A stretch of 64,000 nt of DNA, from assembly GCF_965208925.1 (NCBI RefSeq), contig NZ_OZ242364.1, positions 2,914,001 through 2,978,000 of the forward strand, in the 5' to 3' direction. This document shows, in pieces, positions 17,080-25,803 of this stretch. The translations under genes were made by a program, and so were the position numbers. The notes beneath the pieces were generated by a model. That model ran no database searches, had not been told where the DNA came from, and saw nothing but the letters and a program-made list of their open reading frames with translations. Numbering within the stretch: position 1 is the stretch's first letter; each line of letters begins with the position of its first letter. The stretch comes from Poriferisodalis sp965208925 (GTDB taxonomy: Bacteria > Actinomycetota > Acidimicrobiia > Acidimicrobiales > Poriferisodalaceae).

Positions 17080-18142
17080 TCGTGAGCTTCACGGCCGCTT
17101 CCAGCTTTGCCGCGGCACGCCCGTCAGCCACCGCGTCACGCGCCATCTCGAATCCCTCGGCGAAGTTCTCCGCCAGCCCAGCGACAACCAATCCGGCACC
17201 GGCATTGAGCTCCACGATCTGGGCTCGGGGCCCCGTCTCGTCACCGGAGACGATCGCGTGCAGGATCTCCGCGTTCCGTTGCGGGCTTCCTCCCCAGAGC
17301 TCCGCTCGATTGACGCGCTCCAGCCCGATCGATGTGGGATCGAACTGGTATTCGTTCGCGATCTCGCCATCGCGCACTTCGTAGATGCGCGTGAGATCGG
17401 TCAAGGTGATCTCGTCCAGCCGGTCGGCACCGTGCACGACCAGCGATCGTTCCGAGCCGCGGGCCGCGAGCACACCGGCGACACGTGGCGCCATGACTGG
17501 ATCGCTCACACCCAGCACCTGCCGCCTCACGCGCGCCGGGTTGGACAGCGGCCCGAGAAAATTGAACGTCGTGGGCACGCCGAGTTCGCTGCGCACCGGT
17601 CCCGCAAAGCGCATCGCCGGATGGAATTTCTTGGCGAAGGCGAATCCCAGGCCGATTTCGGAGATGCACCGTTCCACGTCCGGTCCATCGAGGTCGATCA
17701 CCAGGCCGAGCGCTCCGAGGGTGTCGAACGAACCCGACGACGAAGTGGCTGCGACGGATCCGTGCTTGCAGATCACGGCACCGGCCGCCGCGGCCACGAA
17801 GGCTGCCATGGTGGACACGCTGAGTGCGTGCCTCTGCCGGACCGGCGCCCCGCCGCTGCCCACGATGTCGATTGCGTCATCGGGAGCCTTCAGGGGGACC
17901 GCTGCATCGTGCATGGCATCCACGAGGCCCGTGAGCTCAGGGACCGAACCGCCCTTCATGCCCAGGGCGATGATGAAACCAGCCAGCTGCGCGTCAGTTG
18001 CGCGCTCGCTGAGGATGCTGCCCAGCGCCGCCCGGGCCACTTCGGGACTCAAGTCGATGCCGGCGACCAGATCCGTGAGGACAGACTTCCAACCGCCGTA
18101 GTGCTCGAGGGGGTGAGCCTCGTCAGGGTCTGGCTGTCCCAT
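17051..18142 (-). CDS. trpD: Anthranilate phosphoribosyltransferase family protein (diverged TrpD)
   Basis: TrpD joins anthranilate to PRPP in tryptophan synthesis. This 363-residue homologue has the family fold and length, an intact LDEIT acidic motif, KHG, and GPLSNPA in the C-terminal domain. However, the PRPP loop normally reading GTGGD...N.ST is GSGGAPVRQRHALSVST here: about three residues longer and lacking the Asp and Asn. KHGNR is replaced by KHGSV. It may therefore be a paralogue with another substrate, or carry a locally damaged loop. It starts 16 bases after the whiB stop. No other trp gene is nearby, so the symbol is provisional. Confidence 0.75.
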   Translation of the reverse strand: MGQPDPDEAHPLEHYGGWKSVLTDLVAGIDLSPEVARAALGSILSERATDAQLAGFIIALGMKGGSVPELTGLVDAMHDAAVPLKAPDDAIDIVGSGGAPVRQRHALSVSTMAAFVAAAAGAVICKHGSVAATSSSGSFDTLGALGLVIDLDGPDVERCISEIGLGFAFAKKFHPAMRFAGPVRSELGVPTTFNFLGPLSNPARVRRQVLGVSDPVMAPRVAGVLAARGSERSLVVHGADRLDEITLTDLTRIYEVRDGEIANEYQFDPTSIGLERVNRAELWGGSPQRNAEILHAIVSGDETGPRAQIVELNAGAGLVVAGLAENFAEGFEMARDAVADGRAAAKLEAAVKLTNELAASSAS

Positions 18143-18158
18143 CAGGTCGAGTCGGCCA

Positions 18159-18557
18159 TCAGTTCGATGCGGCAGCCGCCTGCGCGTTGCGGGCGCGTGC
18201 AGCGGCGCGGCGCCGGCGCCGGATGATCCGCACACGCTCGGCCGCGGTCTGCCCACCCCAGACGCCTTCCTTCTCCCGCACTGCGATGGCGTACTCCAGG
18301 CATTCACCCGATACGGCACAAGCCGCGCAGACCGCCTTCGCCTCGAATGCGGCCTCGTCACCGCCGGCGTCGTCGCTGTCGGGCGGGTAGAAGATCTCGG
18401 CTTCGAGGCCCCGGCAGGCCGCGTGACGCTGCCAGGCGAGCAAGTCTGTGGAGAGACCACCGTGCTGGTCCACGATGACCCGGATGGGGTCAGCTGCCGC
18501 CGAACGTGAGCTCGCGGTTTGCGCAGAGGACGGTGCCGGTGCTGTGACAGGAGGCAT
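18159..18557 (-). CDS. WhiB-family Fe-S transcriptional regulator
   Basis: WhiB proteins are actinobacterial 4Fe-4S regulators that usually bind the primary sigma factor. In this 132-residue protein the cluster cysteines are C48, C77, C80 and C86 (C-x28-C-x2-C-x5-C), followed by GVWGG at 98-102. A basic C-terminal tail (RIIRRRRRAAARAR) should touch DNA. The first 35 residues are low complexity. ATG 18557 has no ribosome site but sits about 10 bases after a good promoter, implying a nearly leaderless message. trpD follows 16 bases downstream. The WhiB subclass cannot be assigned with confidence. Confidence 0.92.
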   Translation of the reverse strand: MPPVTAPAPSSAQTASSRSAAADPIRVIVDQHGGLSTDLLAWQRHAACRGLEAEIFYPPDSDDAGGDEAAFEAKAVCAACAVSGECLEYAIAVREKEGVWGGQTAAERVRIIRRRRRAAARARNAQAAAASN

Positions 18558-18566
18558 CTGACGCGC

Positions 18567-18595
18567 AATCTTGCCGATGCGCTGCTGTTTGTCAA
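18567..18595 (-). promoter_or_regulatory. whiB promoter (near-leaderless)
   Basis: On the minus strand, TTGACA (18595-18590) is a perfect -35 box, followed by a 17-base spacer and AAGATT (18572-18567) as -10. Transcription would start near 18560, three bases before the whiB ATG. The absence of a Shine-Dalgarno sequence fits a leaderless message, common in actinobacteria. Confidence 0.55.
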
Positions 18596-18625
18596 GACCT
18601 TATTGAGCGTTCAGTATGGAGCGTG

Positions 18626-19069
18626 ATGCGCAGCCTGTTGCAAGTCTTCGGTCGAACCGTCGAGCGGCGTGCAGTCATCAGCGGTGCCCTCGTGTCCACC
18701 GGAACTGCGCTGGTGGTGGGCGTTCTGGCCGGGAGCTGGGTGGCAGAGCGAACTGCGGCGGCGTACGCAGTCAACGGCCTGCTGTTCGCAGGAATGATCG
18801 CAGGAGGCGCCGTTGCCGCGGCCCGGGCAACTGGGCACCAGCTGTTGGCTGCGGTCCTCAGCTCCGGCCCGGTGATGGTCCTCGCCGTAGCGGTGCAGTT
18901 GATCCGCAGATTCGGTGCCGGCGACGCGGCGGCACCACTCGGCCTTCCTCTCGTGATGCTGCTGGCAGCGTCGCTGGCCACGTTGGGCGGCATCCTGGCC
19001 GGCATGACCCAGCGCCGACGGCGGTCGCTGCTGGATGCTCGAGAGCCGCGTCACAAGAGGCAGAGATAG
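18626..19069 (+). CDS. Four-helix membrane protein, function unknown (TIGR04086-like)
   Basis: This is a protein of about 147 residues with four predicted membrane helices: around SGALVSTGTALVVGVLAG, AVNGLLFAGMIAGGAVAA, LLAAVLSSGPVMVLAVAV and LPLVMLLAASLATLGGILAG. A basic C-terminal tail (RRRRSLLDAREPRHKRQR) follows. The layout resembles TIGR04086/DUF3792 small membrane proteins but there is no decisive motif. ATG 18626 is preferred to GTG 18623 because GGAG lies at 18618-18621. It is divergent from whiB, and its stop is about 12 bases before RNase P RNA. Confidence 0.65.
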   Translation: MRSLLQVFGRTVERRAVISGALVSTGTALVVGVLAGSWVAERTAAAYAVNGLLFAGMIAGGAVAAARATGHQLLAAVLSSGPVMVLAVAVQLIRRFGAGDAAAPLGLPLVMLLAASLATLGGILAGMTQRRRRSLLDAREPRHKRQR

Positions 19070-19072
19070 CAT
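19067..19072 (+). promoter_or_regulatory. rnpB: Candidate -10 box for RNase P RNA
   Basis: TAGCAT at 19067-19072 would place the start of transcription near 19079-19080, matching the predicted 5' end of the RNA. No convincing -35 box is seen, and the element overlaps the stop of the upstream membrane-protein gene. Confidence 0.35.
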
Positions 19073-19080
19073 TCGAGCCT

Positions 19081-19472
<392 letters not shown>

Positions 19473-19504
19473 CCCGCCGCCTCCGCTGCTATCGACTTTC
19501 TGTC

Positions 19505-20101
19505 TCAGGTGCCGAGGTGGGACGTGTCATTGAAGACGCTCAATCTCGGCATCGGTCCCCGGAATCCAATGGTGGTGATCTGTGCCTGTGAGACGTGCAG
19601 ATGCCACGAGATCTCGTCGGAGGTTCCCAGCGCCCATCTGACTGCTGACTTGATCGGCGAAACGTGGGTGAAGACGGCGACGTTCCGGCCAGCGGCTAGC
19701 GCAGCCAGCTCATTGCAGGCTGCATCGACTCGGTCATTGAGCTGCGCCAGCGATTCGCCACCAGGCGGTGCGAAGCCGATGTCGGCCCGCCAGCGCTGCC
19801 AGTCAGAGGCTCGTACTTCCGAGATCGGTATCCCGTCCCATTCGCCGTAGTCCAGCTCTGACCAGCGTTCGTCTATGGCGATCTCCAGGCCCGTCAGCTC
19901 GGCGGTGGCCTGCGCCGTCTGGCGTGCTCGCAGCAGCGGCGAAGAGATGATCCGATCCGGTGGCTGATCGGTCCGGGACAGTGCTGCAGCAATCTGACTC
20001 GCTTGCCGTACTCCCACTTCGTCGAGCTCATTGTCGACACGTCCCTGCAACAGGCCCGCCGCGTTGGCACTCGTGCGCCCGTGGCGCACGAGGATCAACA
20101 T
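19505..20101 (-). CDS. Histidine phosphatase family protein
   Basis: This 198-residue member of the phosphoglycerate mutase-like superfamily forms a phosphohistidine intermediate. The catalytic RHG is in MLILVRHGRTSANAAGLLQG (H7), with the second arginine in SSPLLRARQTAQ, ELDYGEWDG, and the C-terminal histidine in AVFTHVSPIK. The substrate is not predictable; cobC-like or broad phosphatase roles are possible. ATG 20101 is the first in-frame start. Its upstream region consists of duplicated copies of its own start segment. It is convergent with rnpB. Confidence 0.87.
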   Translation of the reverse strand: MLILVRHGRTSANAAGLLQGRVDNELDEVGVRQASQIAAALSRTDQPPDRIISSPLLRARQTAQATAELTGLEIAIDERWSELDYGEWDGIPISEVRASDWQRWRADIGFAPPGGESLAQLNDRVDAACNELAALAAGRNVAVFTHVSPIKSAVRWALGTSDEISWHLHVSQAQITTIGFRGPMPRLSVFNDTSHLGT

Positions 20102-20166
20102 GGGCGCCCGTGGCGCACGAGGATCAGCATGGGGGCCCGTGGCGCACGAGGATCAGCATGGGCGCC
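20080..20166 (-). repeat. 29-bp tandem repeat x3 carrying phosphatase start codons
   Basis: Three consecutive 29-base units (20080-20108, 20109-20137, 20138-20166) differ at two positions. Read on the minus strand each includes ATG followed by codons for LILVRHG. Only the innermost ATG (20101) is in frame with the gene; because 29 is not a multiple of three, the outer two would yield short out-of-frame peptides. Confidence 0.92.
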
Positions 20167-20187
20167 CTATGGCCAGGCGAGCCATCA

Positions 20188-20697
20188 TCAACCGCCTTCT
20201 CGCCGGTACTGCGGACCCGCACCGTACGCCAGCCGTCCAGTTCGCCAGAAATCGGCTCGGGCCTGCGAATTGTGCGCCATGCCGGACGAACACCAGATCC
20301 ACCAGCAGCCAAGCAGACCTGCCAGCTCCATGACGAGGATCAACCAGATGCTCCGGGCAGCCAGCGGCAGTGTGGCGCCGGCGGCATCGCCTCCGACGGG
20401 CCACCAGAACAACGCCGGCTGGATCCAAGCACCATCGAACACTTGGTGCCAGAAGACGCCGATCGGCAACGCCAGCCACCTGCGCCGCGCGCGCCGGCGC
20501 CCGACGGTCAGCAGCATCACGGCAACGAGGCCGCACACCGGCAGCGCCAGCGAGTGAGCGAGGGGTGCCCCGCCGGTCGCAGCGTGCAACACGTCGGGCA
20601 GGAGCGCTCCCGCCACGATGAGGCGGTGGTCGATCGCTGGGTCTCCGAAGCACCAACGCATGGCCACCAGCGAGGTCGCAACAAACCACAACAGCAT
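20188..20697 (-). CDS. Polytopic membrane protein (YdjM/metal-dependent hydrolase-like)
   Basis: This 169-residue membrane protein has about four helices. Conserved polar residues inside the hydrophobic segments (DHRLIVAGALLPDV, HSLALPVCG, WHQVFDGAW) resemble the membrane-bound metal-dependent hydrolase group (YdjM/DUF457), which carries buried His and Asp residues. Function is unproven. ATG 20697 lies 42 bases after the zinc-ribbon gene stop, so it probably shares that transcript; the phosphatase follows downstream. Confidence 0.6.
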   Translation of the reverse strand: MLLWFVATSLVAMRWCFGDPAIDHRLIVAGALLPDVLHAATGGAPLAHSLALPVCGLVAVMLLTVGRRRARRRWLALPIGVFWHQVFDGAWIQPALFWWPVGGDAAGATLPLAARSIWLILVMELAGLLGCWWIWCSSGMAHNSQARADFWRTGRLAYGAGPQYRREGG

Positions 20698-20739
20698 CAG
20701 CCTGGAGCCTCTCGCCAGCGCACCGGCGGATCCAACGGC

Positions 20740-21471
20740 TCAGCGGACGAGCAGTGCCCCGCATTGGGGACACTCGGCGAGCTCGTCAGGTGCAAGCTGG
20801 GTGATGCGCTCGTAGTCGACCGAAGGAACCTCGAGATGGCACGCGCTGCACGTGGTGCCGACGAGCCGGCCGAGGACTGGGGCACCTCGAGCGGCGGCCC
20901 GACGCTCCTCATACACCGACATGAGCGCGGGATCGGCTGAGTTCACGAGCACCGCTCGCTGGTCAAGCACTTCGTCGCGCTCCTTGCCTGCTTCGCCCTC
21001 GGCCGTGCCGATGGCGGCGTCGACGGCAGCCATGCGCTCCGTGGCCGCCGAACCGCGTCGTCCGAGGTTGGCCCGAGCCTCATGGAGCGGTTCAAGCTCC
21101 TCCATCAGCTCGAGGATCTGATCCTCGATCTCGGTTTGGTGCCGCCCGAGAGCATCTGCCTCGGCCGTGAGCGCTTCGGCTTCCTTGGGCGAGGTCAGGT
21201 GGCTGTCGTACAGCCGCTCGGAGTTGTGCGCGCGCTTGGCCTCGATGCGCGCGACCTCGTCTTCATGACGACGCTGCTGGCGTTCCAGATCTGCGATCTG
21301 CGCGTCGAGCACCTTCGCTTCGGATGCCAGCACGCCAAGTTCGGCCTCGATACCGGCCCGGATCTCGCGTTCGGGCAGGTTCGTGACGTGATGGGAGATC
21401 TGATCGAGTCGTATGTCGAGGTCGCCGATCTGAGCAAGAGCTTCGAGCTGGTTCACGTTCGATCCGCTCAA
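20740..21471 (-). CDS. Coiled-coil C4 zinc-ribbon protein (COG1579)
   Basis: This 243-residue protein has two parts. Residues about 10-180 are a long antiparallel coiled coil (heptads around LEALAQIGDLDIRLDQISHH and the Glu/Arg-rich middle). The C-terminus is a zinc ribbon with CSACH and CPQCG. The family is nearly universal in actinobacteria, with proposed nucleic-acid or protein-scaffold roles that remain unclear. The TTG start at 21471 overlaps the PBP stop (TTGA) and has AGAGGA 8 bases upstream, which supports it. Coupling to a PBP gene suggests an envelope link, which is inference. Confidence 0.85.
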   Translation of the reverse strand: MSGSNVNQLEALAQIGDLDIRLDQISHHVTNLPEREIRAGIEAELGVLASEAKVLDAQIADLERQQRRHEDEVARIEAKRAHNSERLYDSHLTSPKEAEALTAEADALGRHQTEIEDQILELMEELEPLHEARANLGRRGSAATERMAAVDAAIGTAEGEAGKERDEVLDQRAVLVNSADPALMSVYEERRAAARGAPVLGRLVGTTCSACHLEVPSVDYERITQLAPDELAECPQCGALLVR

Positions 21472-23747
21472 TTCTGGTCCTCTTCGGTGCTGGCCACCCC
21501 GGTCTCATCTCTGGCGCCCGGCGCGACTGACCCGTCAGTATCGCCCACGGGTTCGGTCGCCCGCGCCCCGAGTTCGGTGGCGATCTGGGTGCAGCGGAGC
21601 CATTCGAACCGGGACTCGCCATGGGCTTCGGGAACGGCGACCTTGCACAGCGCATCGGGCAGAGGCTCGAACTCGTTGTCATCGGTCGGACGGACCATGC
21701 TGCATGGCAGGTCGAACTCCAGCGGGGGCTCCGACGGCGACACGGCAACGGCGATCGAGCAGGTGTCCCCCGACAGGAACAGGTACTGGCTGGCCCGTGG
21801 CGGCGGCGGCGCGGGCGCGAACCCTCGCAATTGCGTGTCCTCCAGCGCCCGCCCCATGTAAGCCGACCAGATGCGCGCCGGGATCCAGCCGCCAGTGGCC
21901 CGCCGTTCCTGAATCTCGCCCATCGGCACTTGCTCGTCTGGATGCCCCATCCAGACGGCGGTCGACATGTGAGGTGTGAAGCCCACGAACCAAGCGTCGT
22001 GGAATGACTGGGTCGTTCCGGTCTTGCCCGCCGAGACCTGACCGCTCTCGAGCGCCGATCGCGTGCCGGTTCCCGATCGCACGTTCTCTTCCAGCACTGA
22101 TGTCACCCAATCGGCCGTCGTCGACGACACGACTCGACGCCCACGCGGGACGTGCTCGTAGAGCACCTCGCCGAAGCTGTTCTCGATGCGGGTCACATAG
22201 AACGGCTCCATCCGAACGCCGCCGTTCGCGAACGTGCCGTACGCGACGGCCTGCTCCAGCGGGGTGATCTCCTGAGCCCCCAGCGAGATGGACGGGTAGG
22301 GCAGGTAGCTGTCTGCGTCGGATCGACCGACCAGCCGGTTCGCCATCCCGACCACCTCGTCCAGACCGGTGATCAAGCCCAATCTCACAAATGCGCAGTT
22401 CGAGCTGGCAGTGGCCTGTTTCTCCAGTGTGGCCACCCGACCCGGGCTATTCGCAAAGTTGCTCACCTCGTAGTCGTCAAGGGGCGGATTGGGAAATACG
22501 CACGGGCCCTGTCCGCTGATGGTGTCGAACGGGTACAGACCGGCGCGCTCGATCGCCGCAGCGAGCACATACGTCTTGAACGATGACCCTGGCTGACGCC
22601 GTCCCTGGGTAGCGAGATTGAACTCGGAATCGCTGAAAGCGGGGCCGCCGATGAACGCATGCACTGCTCCGGTCGTCGGATCCACGCTGACGATGGACAC
22701 CTCGAAGGGGCCCGTGCCTTCCGGCAGCACTTCTGCCACCGAAGTGCGCATGGCCCGCTGCAGCTCGGGACGCAGCGTTGTCCAGACCCGCAGGCCGCCG
22801 CCGAACACCTGGCTGAACCGAGCTTGGTACGTATCCCCGAGCGCTGGGTTTGCCAGCAGCGACCGCCGCACCTCGACCAGAAAGTAATCACGCCGGAGAG
22901 CAACGTCGGTGCGGCGCGGCGACAGATTCCGGCTCGGTAGCGGTCGCCGCTCGAACGCGTCCCGCTGGGCCTCGGTGATGATCCCCGCGTCGACTGCCTG
23001 CTGGAGCGACCTGCTCCGGCGGCGCGTCATCGTGTCGATGTTCTGATCGAACCCGTCGAACAAGCCGGGACTGCGAATCAGGCTCGCGAGGAAGGCCGCG
23101 TCGCCGACGTCGAGCGCTGAGACGTCCTTGCCGAAGTACGTCTCGGCCCCGGCCTGCAGGCCGTACGCCCCGTTCCCGAGATACACCTCATTCACGTAGA
23201 ACTCGAGGATCTCCTCCTTGGTGAAGTCCTCCTCGAGTCGGGCGGCGATGACCGCCTCGCGGATCTTGCGATTGAAGCTGCGCTCGCTGCCCACCACACG
23301 CAGCTTGACAATCTGCTGCGTGATCGTGGAGCCGCCCGACGCAATGCCGCCAGCCGACACGTTCGAGACCAGGGCTCGTGTTGTCGCCCGCAGGTCGACA
23401 CCGTTGTGGAGCCAGAACTTGCTGTCCTCCACCGCCACGATCGTCGCAATCACGTCGTCGGGCACCTGGTCCAGCGTGATGATCTCGCGGTCCACGTCGT
23501 TCACCAGGATGCCGATCGGGTTGCCGTCGGAGTCGAAGACCTGGGTTCGCTGGGCACCGGGACGCAGGTCGATGGTGATGTGGTCTCGGTCGCGTTCAAC
23601 AGCATCCAGCGTGCGCGCGGCGTGCGGCGCCGAGGCGCGGGCACCGATCGTCACGACGGCTGCGCAGACCGCGATCATCACGGCCAGCAGGGGCAGCCGG
23701 GCGAGCCGGCGGGCGAGGTCCACGTTGAACTGCAAGGTACCGGGCAC
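21468..23747 (-). CDS. Class A penicillin-binding protein (PBP1A-type)
   Basis: This bifunctional peptidoglycan synthase has one membrane anchor (LLAVMIAVCAAVVTIGARA) near the N-terminus. A GT51 transglycosylase domain follows (VAVEDSKFWLHNGVD, GGSTITQQIVK, EFYVNEVYLGNGAYGLQAGA). The transpeptidase domain has catalytic Ser in GSSFKTY, SSN in TASSNCAF and KTGTTQ. The C-terminal tail holds three cysteines and an acidic end. GTG 23747 gives 759 residues; upstream in-frame sequence to 23819 runs into palindromic repeat C, so longer starts are unlikely. ATG 23678 is an alternative but would cut into the anchor. It is translationally coupled to the zinc-ribbon gene. Confidence 0.9.
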   Translation of the reverse strand: MPGTLQFNVDLARRLARLPLLAVMIAVCAAVVTIGARASAPHAARTLDAVERDRDHITIDLRPGAQRTQVFDSDGNPIGILVNDVDREIITLDQVPDDVIATIVAVEDSKFWLHNGVDLRATTRALVSNVSAGGIASGGSTITQQIVKLRVVGSERSFNRKIREAVIAARLEEDFTKEEILEFYVNEVYLGNGAYGLQAGAETYFGKDVSALDVGDAAFLASLIRSPGLFDGFDQNIDTMTRRRSRSLQQAVDAGIITEAQRDAFERRPLPSRNLSPRRTDVALRRDYFLVEVRRSLLANPALGDTYQARFSQVFGGGLRVWTTLRPELQRAMRTSVAEVLPEGTGPFEVSIVSVDPTTGAVHAFIGGPAFSDSEFNLATQGRRQPGSSFKTYVLAAAIERAGLYPFDTISGQGPCVFPNPPLDDYEVSNFANSPGRVATLEKQATASSNCAFVRLGLITGLDEVVGMANRLVGRSDADSYLPYPSISLGAQEITPLEQAVAYGTFANGGVRMEPFYVTRIENSFGEVLYEHVPRGRRVVSSTTADWVTSVLEENVRSGTGTRSALESGQVSAGKTGTTQSFHDAWFVGFTPHMSTAVWMGHPDEQVPMGEIQERRATGGWIPARIWSAYMGRALEDTQLRGFAPAPPPPRASQYLFLSGDTCSIAVAVSPSEPPLEFDLPCSMVRPTDDNEFEPLPDALCKVAVPEAHGESRFEWLRCTQIATELGARATEPVGDTDGSVAPGARDETGVASTEEDQN

Positions 23748-23769
23748 AGCCGTGCGCCAATGTGCGCCC

Positions 23770-23850
23770 GCGGCGGAGGCGGCAGGGGCCCTCTGCTCCG
23801 GGAATCCAGCAGGTTCCAACCTCGCAGAGTTCCCCTGCCGCCTCCGCCGC
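23770..23850. repeat. Palindromic intergenic repeat, copy C (inverted)
   Basis: An 81-base element lies between the divergent PBP and thiN genes. The arms GCGGCGGAGGCGGCAGGGG (23770-23788) and CCCCTGCCGCCTCCGCCGC (23832-23850) are perfect 19-base inverted repeats. On the minus strand its core is identical over about 44 bases to the core of copy A, although the arms differ. Confidence 0.88.
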
Positions 23851-23891
23851 TATGACATCTGAACCTTGCAGCTTGGGGTCACACTGGTGTT

Positions 23892-24581
23892 GTGGACGGC
23901 GGCGTATCCGGCGAGGGGCACCTGGATGCTCACTGCGTCTGGATCATCGATGGGGGTCCTCATGTACCGCACCGGCTGCCGCCAGGCGAGCCCTCATGCG
24001 TCATCGCCGTGGACCGTGGCCTGGCGCACACGCTGCGGCTGGGACTGCGACCTCACGTCGTCGTCGGCGACTTCGACTCCGTTGACCCCGCGATGCTCCA
24101 GACGACCCGAGAGCAGTGGCCTGATCTGGTGGTCCGGCGACACGACCGGCACAAGGCGCACAGCGACCTGGACTTGGCGTTGAGCTTTGCCTGGGGGCTG
24201 GACCCTGCCGAGATCGCGCTGGCCGGCGGTGGCGGCGGCAGGCTCGACCACATGATGACCTCGGTGACGATGCTGGCAAGGCCCCGGTACGCCGCACTGC
24301 CGCTTACTGCCTACATCGGTGCGAGCGTCGTACGGGCGGCAACCGCTGGCATGGACATGCGCCTGCCCGTCGACGACGGGAATCTGCTGACGCTGCTGGC
24401 GGTGGGCGGCGCTGCGAGTATGCACACGCGCGGGCTGCGATGGAACCTGTCAGCAACGACACCACTGGCCAGTGCCGCGTCGCTCGGCTTGAGCAACGAA
24501 CTCATCGAGCCCGAGGCCCACGTCAGGGTCCAAGCCGGCACGGTGTTGGCGATACAAACTCATGGCACACCGCTGCCTTGA
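23892..24581 (+). CDS. thiN: Thiamine pyrophosphokinase-like protein
   Basis: Thiamine pyrophosphokinase makes thiamine diphosphate from thiamine and ATP. The 229-residue product shows the family pattern: IDGG near residue 19, CVIAVDRGLAH, the catalytic VVGDFDSVDP, HSDLDLAL, and GGGGGRLDH. The C-terminal beta-sandwich ends in GTVLAIQT. Start GTG 23892; an upstream extension is possible but would enter repeat C. It overlaps thiB by 20 bases, so salvage kinase and thiamine-binding protein are encoded together, which strengthens both calls. Confidence 0.82.
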   Translation: MDGGVSGEGHLDAHCVWIIDGGPHVPHRLPPGEPSCVIAVDRGLAHTLRLGLRPHVVVGDFDSVDPAMLQTTREQWPDLVVRRHDRHKAHSDLDLALSFAWGLDPAEIALAGGGGGRLDHMMTSVTMLARPRYAALPLTAYIGASVVRAATAGMDMRLPVDDGNLLTLLAVGGAASMHTRGLRWNLSATTPLASAASLGLSNELIEPEAHVRVQAGTVLAIQTHGTPLP

Positions 24582-25803
24582 GGGGGCGCGCCGGCGCGTA
24601 TGGCATGCCCGGGCACTTGCCGCTGTCGCGTGCGCAGCCGCCTTCGTGACCGCTGGGTGCGCCGAGACTGGCCAGGGATCCGCAGCAGTGCGCATCCTGA
24701 CCCATCGCGATTTTCACCTGCCCGCCGACGCACTCGAAGCCTTCACCACCGAGACCGGCATCGAGATCGTGGTGTTCCGGGAAGACACGCCCGACGACGT
24801 GATCGATCTGCTTGAGCGCAGTCGAGCCCATCCGGTCGCAGACGTGGTTGTCGGCGTCGACACATTGGACCTTCAACACGTCATCGACAGTGGGCTCACC
24901 CGGCCGTACGTACCGCTTGCGCCCGGTCCGCTGGTTGCCGATCTGGCGGTGGACGACCATGCGATGACGCCCATCAGCTACATCGACGCCTGCTTGAACT
25001 ACCTGCCGTCGTTCTACGTGGTGCCCGAACGGCGCATCGATGAGCTGCCGGACGCCGAGCTCCTGCCGCCGCCGGTGCCAAGCGGTGTCGCTGCGCTCTG
25101 GGACCCGGCGCATGGGGGCACCGCCGTGATCCCGGATGCCGCGACCAGCAGGATGGGTGTGTACCTGCTGGTGGCACTCGAGCGGCTGCATCCCGAACGC
25201 GATGACACCGAAACGACGCCGTGGCCCCAGGTGCTCGACCAGATGCTGAGGTGGGGCGTCGAACTCGCCCCCAGTTGGGAGCTCGCTACGTTCGAGCGTT
25301 TCGCGGGCGGGGAGCCGCCCGCTGAGCGACCGATCAGTCAGGACGAGCCTGATCCTGTGACACTCGAATCGCTGCGCGGACGCCTGCCGATGACCTGGGG
25401 CACGACTGGACTGCCGTCGGTGTACGCCCAGTACCAACCGGGGTTGCCGCCGTCACTGGACATCGCAGTGGTGACCGATGACTGTGTCCGGATCGGGTTC
25501 TATGCGGGAGTGGTGGCGGGCGCGCAGAACGCTTCTCTCGGTGGACGGCTCATCGACGCCATGGGTGAGCCCCTGTTCCAGTTCGGCGTCGGCGACCGCT
25601 TCGGTTCGCGACCGGCCCGCAACGACATCGTCAGCACGCCCGAGTGGAACGAATTCGGGGTGACAGTGCACCCGTACCGGCCCGATCCTGCCTATGTCGG
25701 TGCCCACTGGAAGGAGTGGCAGCTGACGTGGAGCCAGGTGGTGCGGAACTTCCGCACCGGTCCCCCGCCGCCCGAACCCGAAGTAACCGTGACGCTGCCC
25801 TAG
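24562..25803 (+). CDS. thiB: Thiamine ABC transporter substrate-binding lipoprotein
   Basis: This 413-residue extracytoplasmic binding protein has a basic N-terminus, a hydrophobic signal and lipobox VTAGC with C33. It has the ThiB/iron-type class II binding fold: ILTHRDFHLPADALEAFTTETG, then VADVVVGVDTLDL, and the hinge MTWGTTGLPSVYAQYQ. The thiamine assignment rests on similarity to the ThiB/TbpA family and on the coupled thiN. No permease follows; a lone ABC ATPase lies at 57748-59085. It converges with the GH3 gene, sharing CTAG at the stops. An iron- or other-ligand role is the alternative. Confidence 0.8.
   Translation: MAHRCLEGARRRVWHARALAAVACAAAFVTAGCAETGQGSAAVRILTHRDFHLPADALEAFTTETGIEIVVFREDTPDDVIDLLERSRAHPVADVVVGVDTLDLQHVIDSGLTRPYVPLAPGPLVADLAVDDHAMTPISYIDACLNYLPSFYVVPERRIDELPDAELLPPPVPSGVAALWDPAHGGTAVIPDAATSRMGVYLLVALERLHPERDDTETTPWPQVLDQMLRWGVELAPSWELATFERFAGGEPPAERPISQDEPDPVTLESLRGRLPMTWGTTGLPSVYAQYQPGLPPSLDIAVVTDDCVRIGFYAGVVAGAQNASLGGRLIDAMGEPLFQFGVGDRFGSRPARNDIVSTPEWNEFGVTVHPYRPDPAYVGAHWKEWQLTWSQVVRNFRTGPPPPEPEVTVTLP

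Noticed and set aside
20080..20166. CRISPR-like 29-bp repeats
   Set aside because: The units are directly adjacent without spacers and contain coding start sequence, so this is a tandem duplication.
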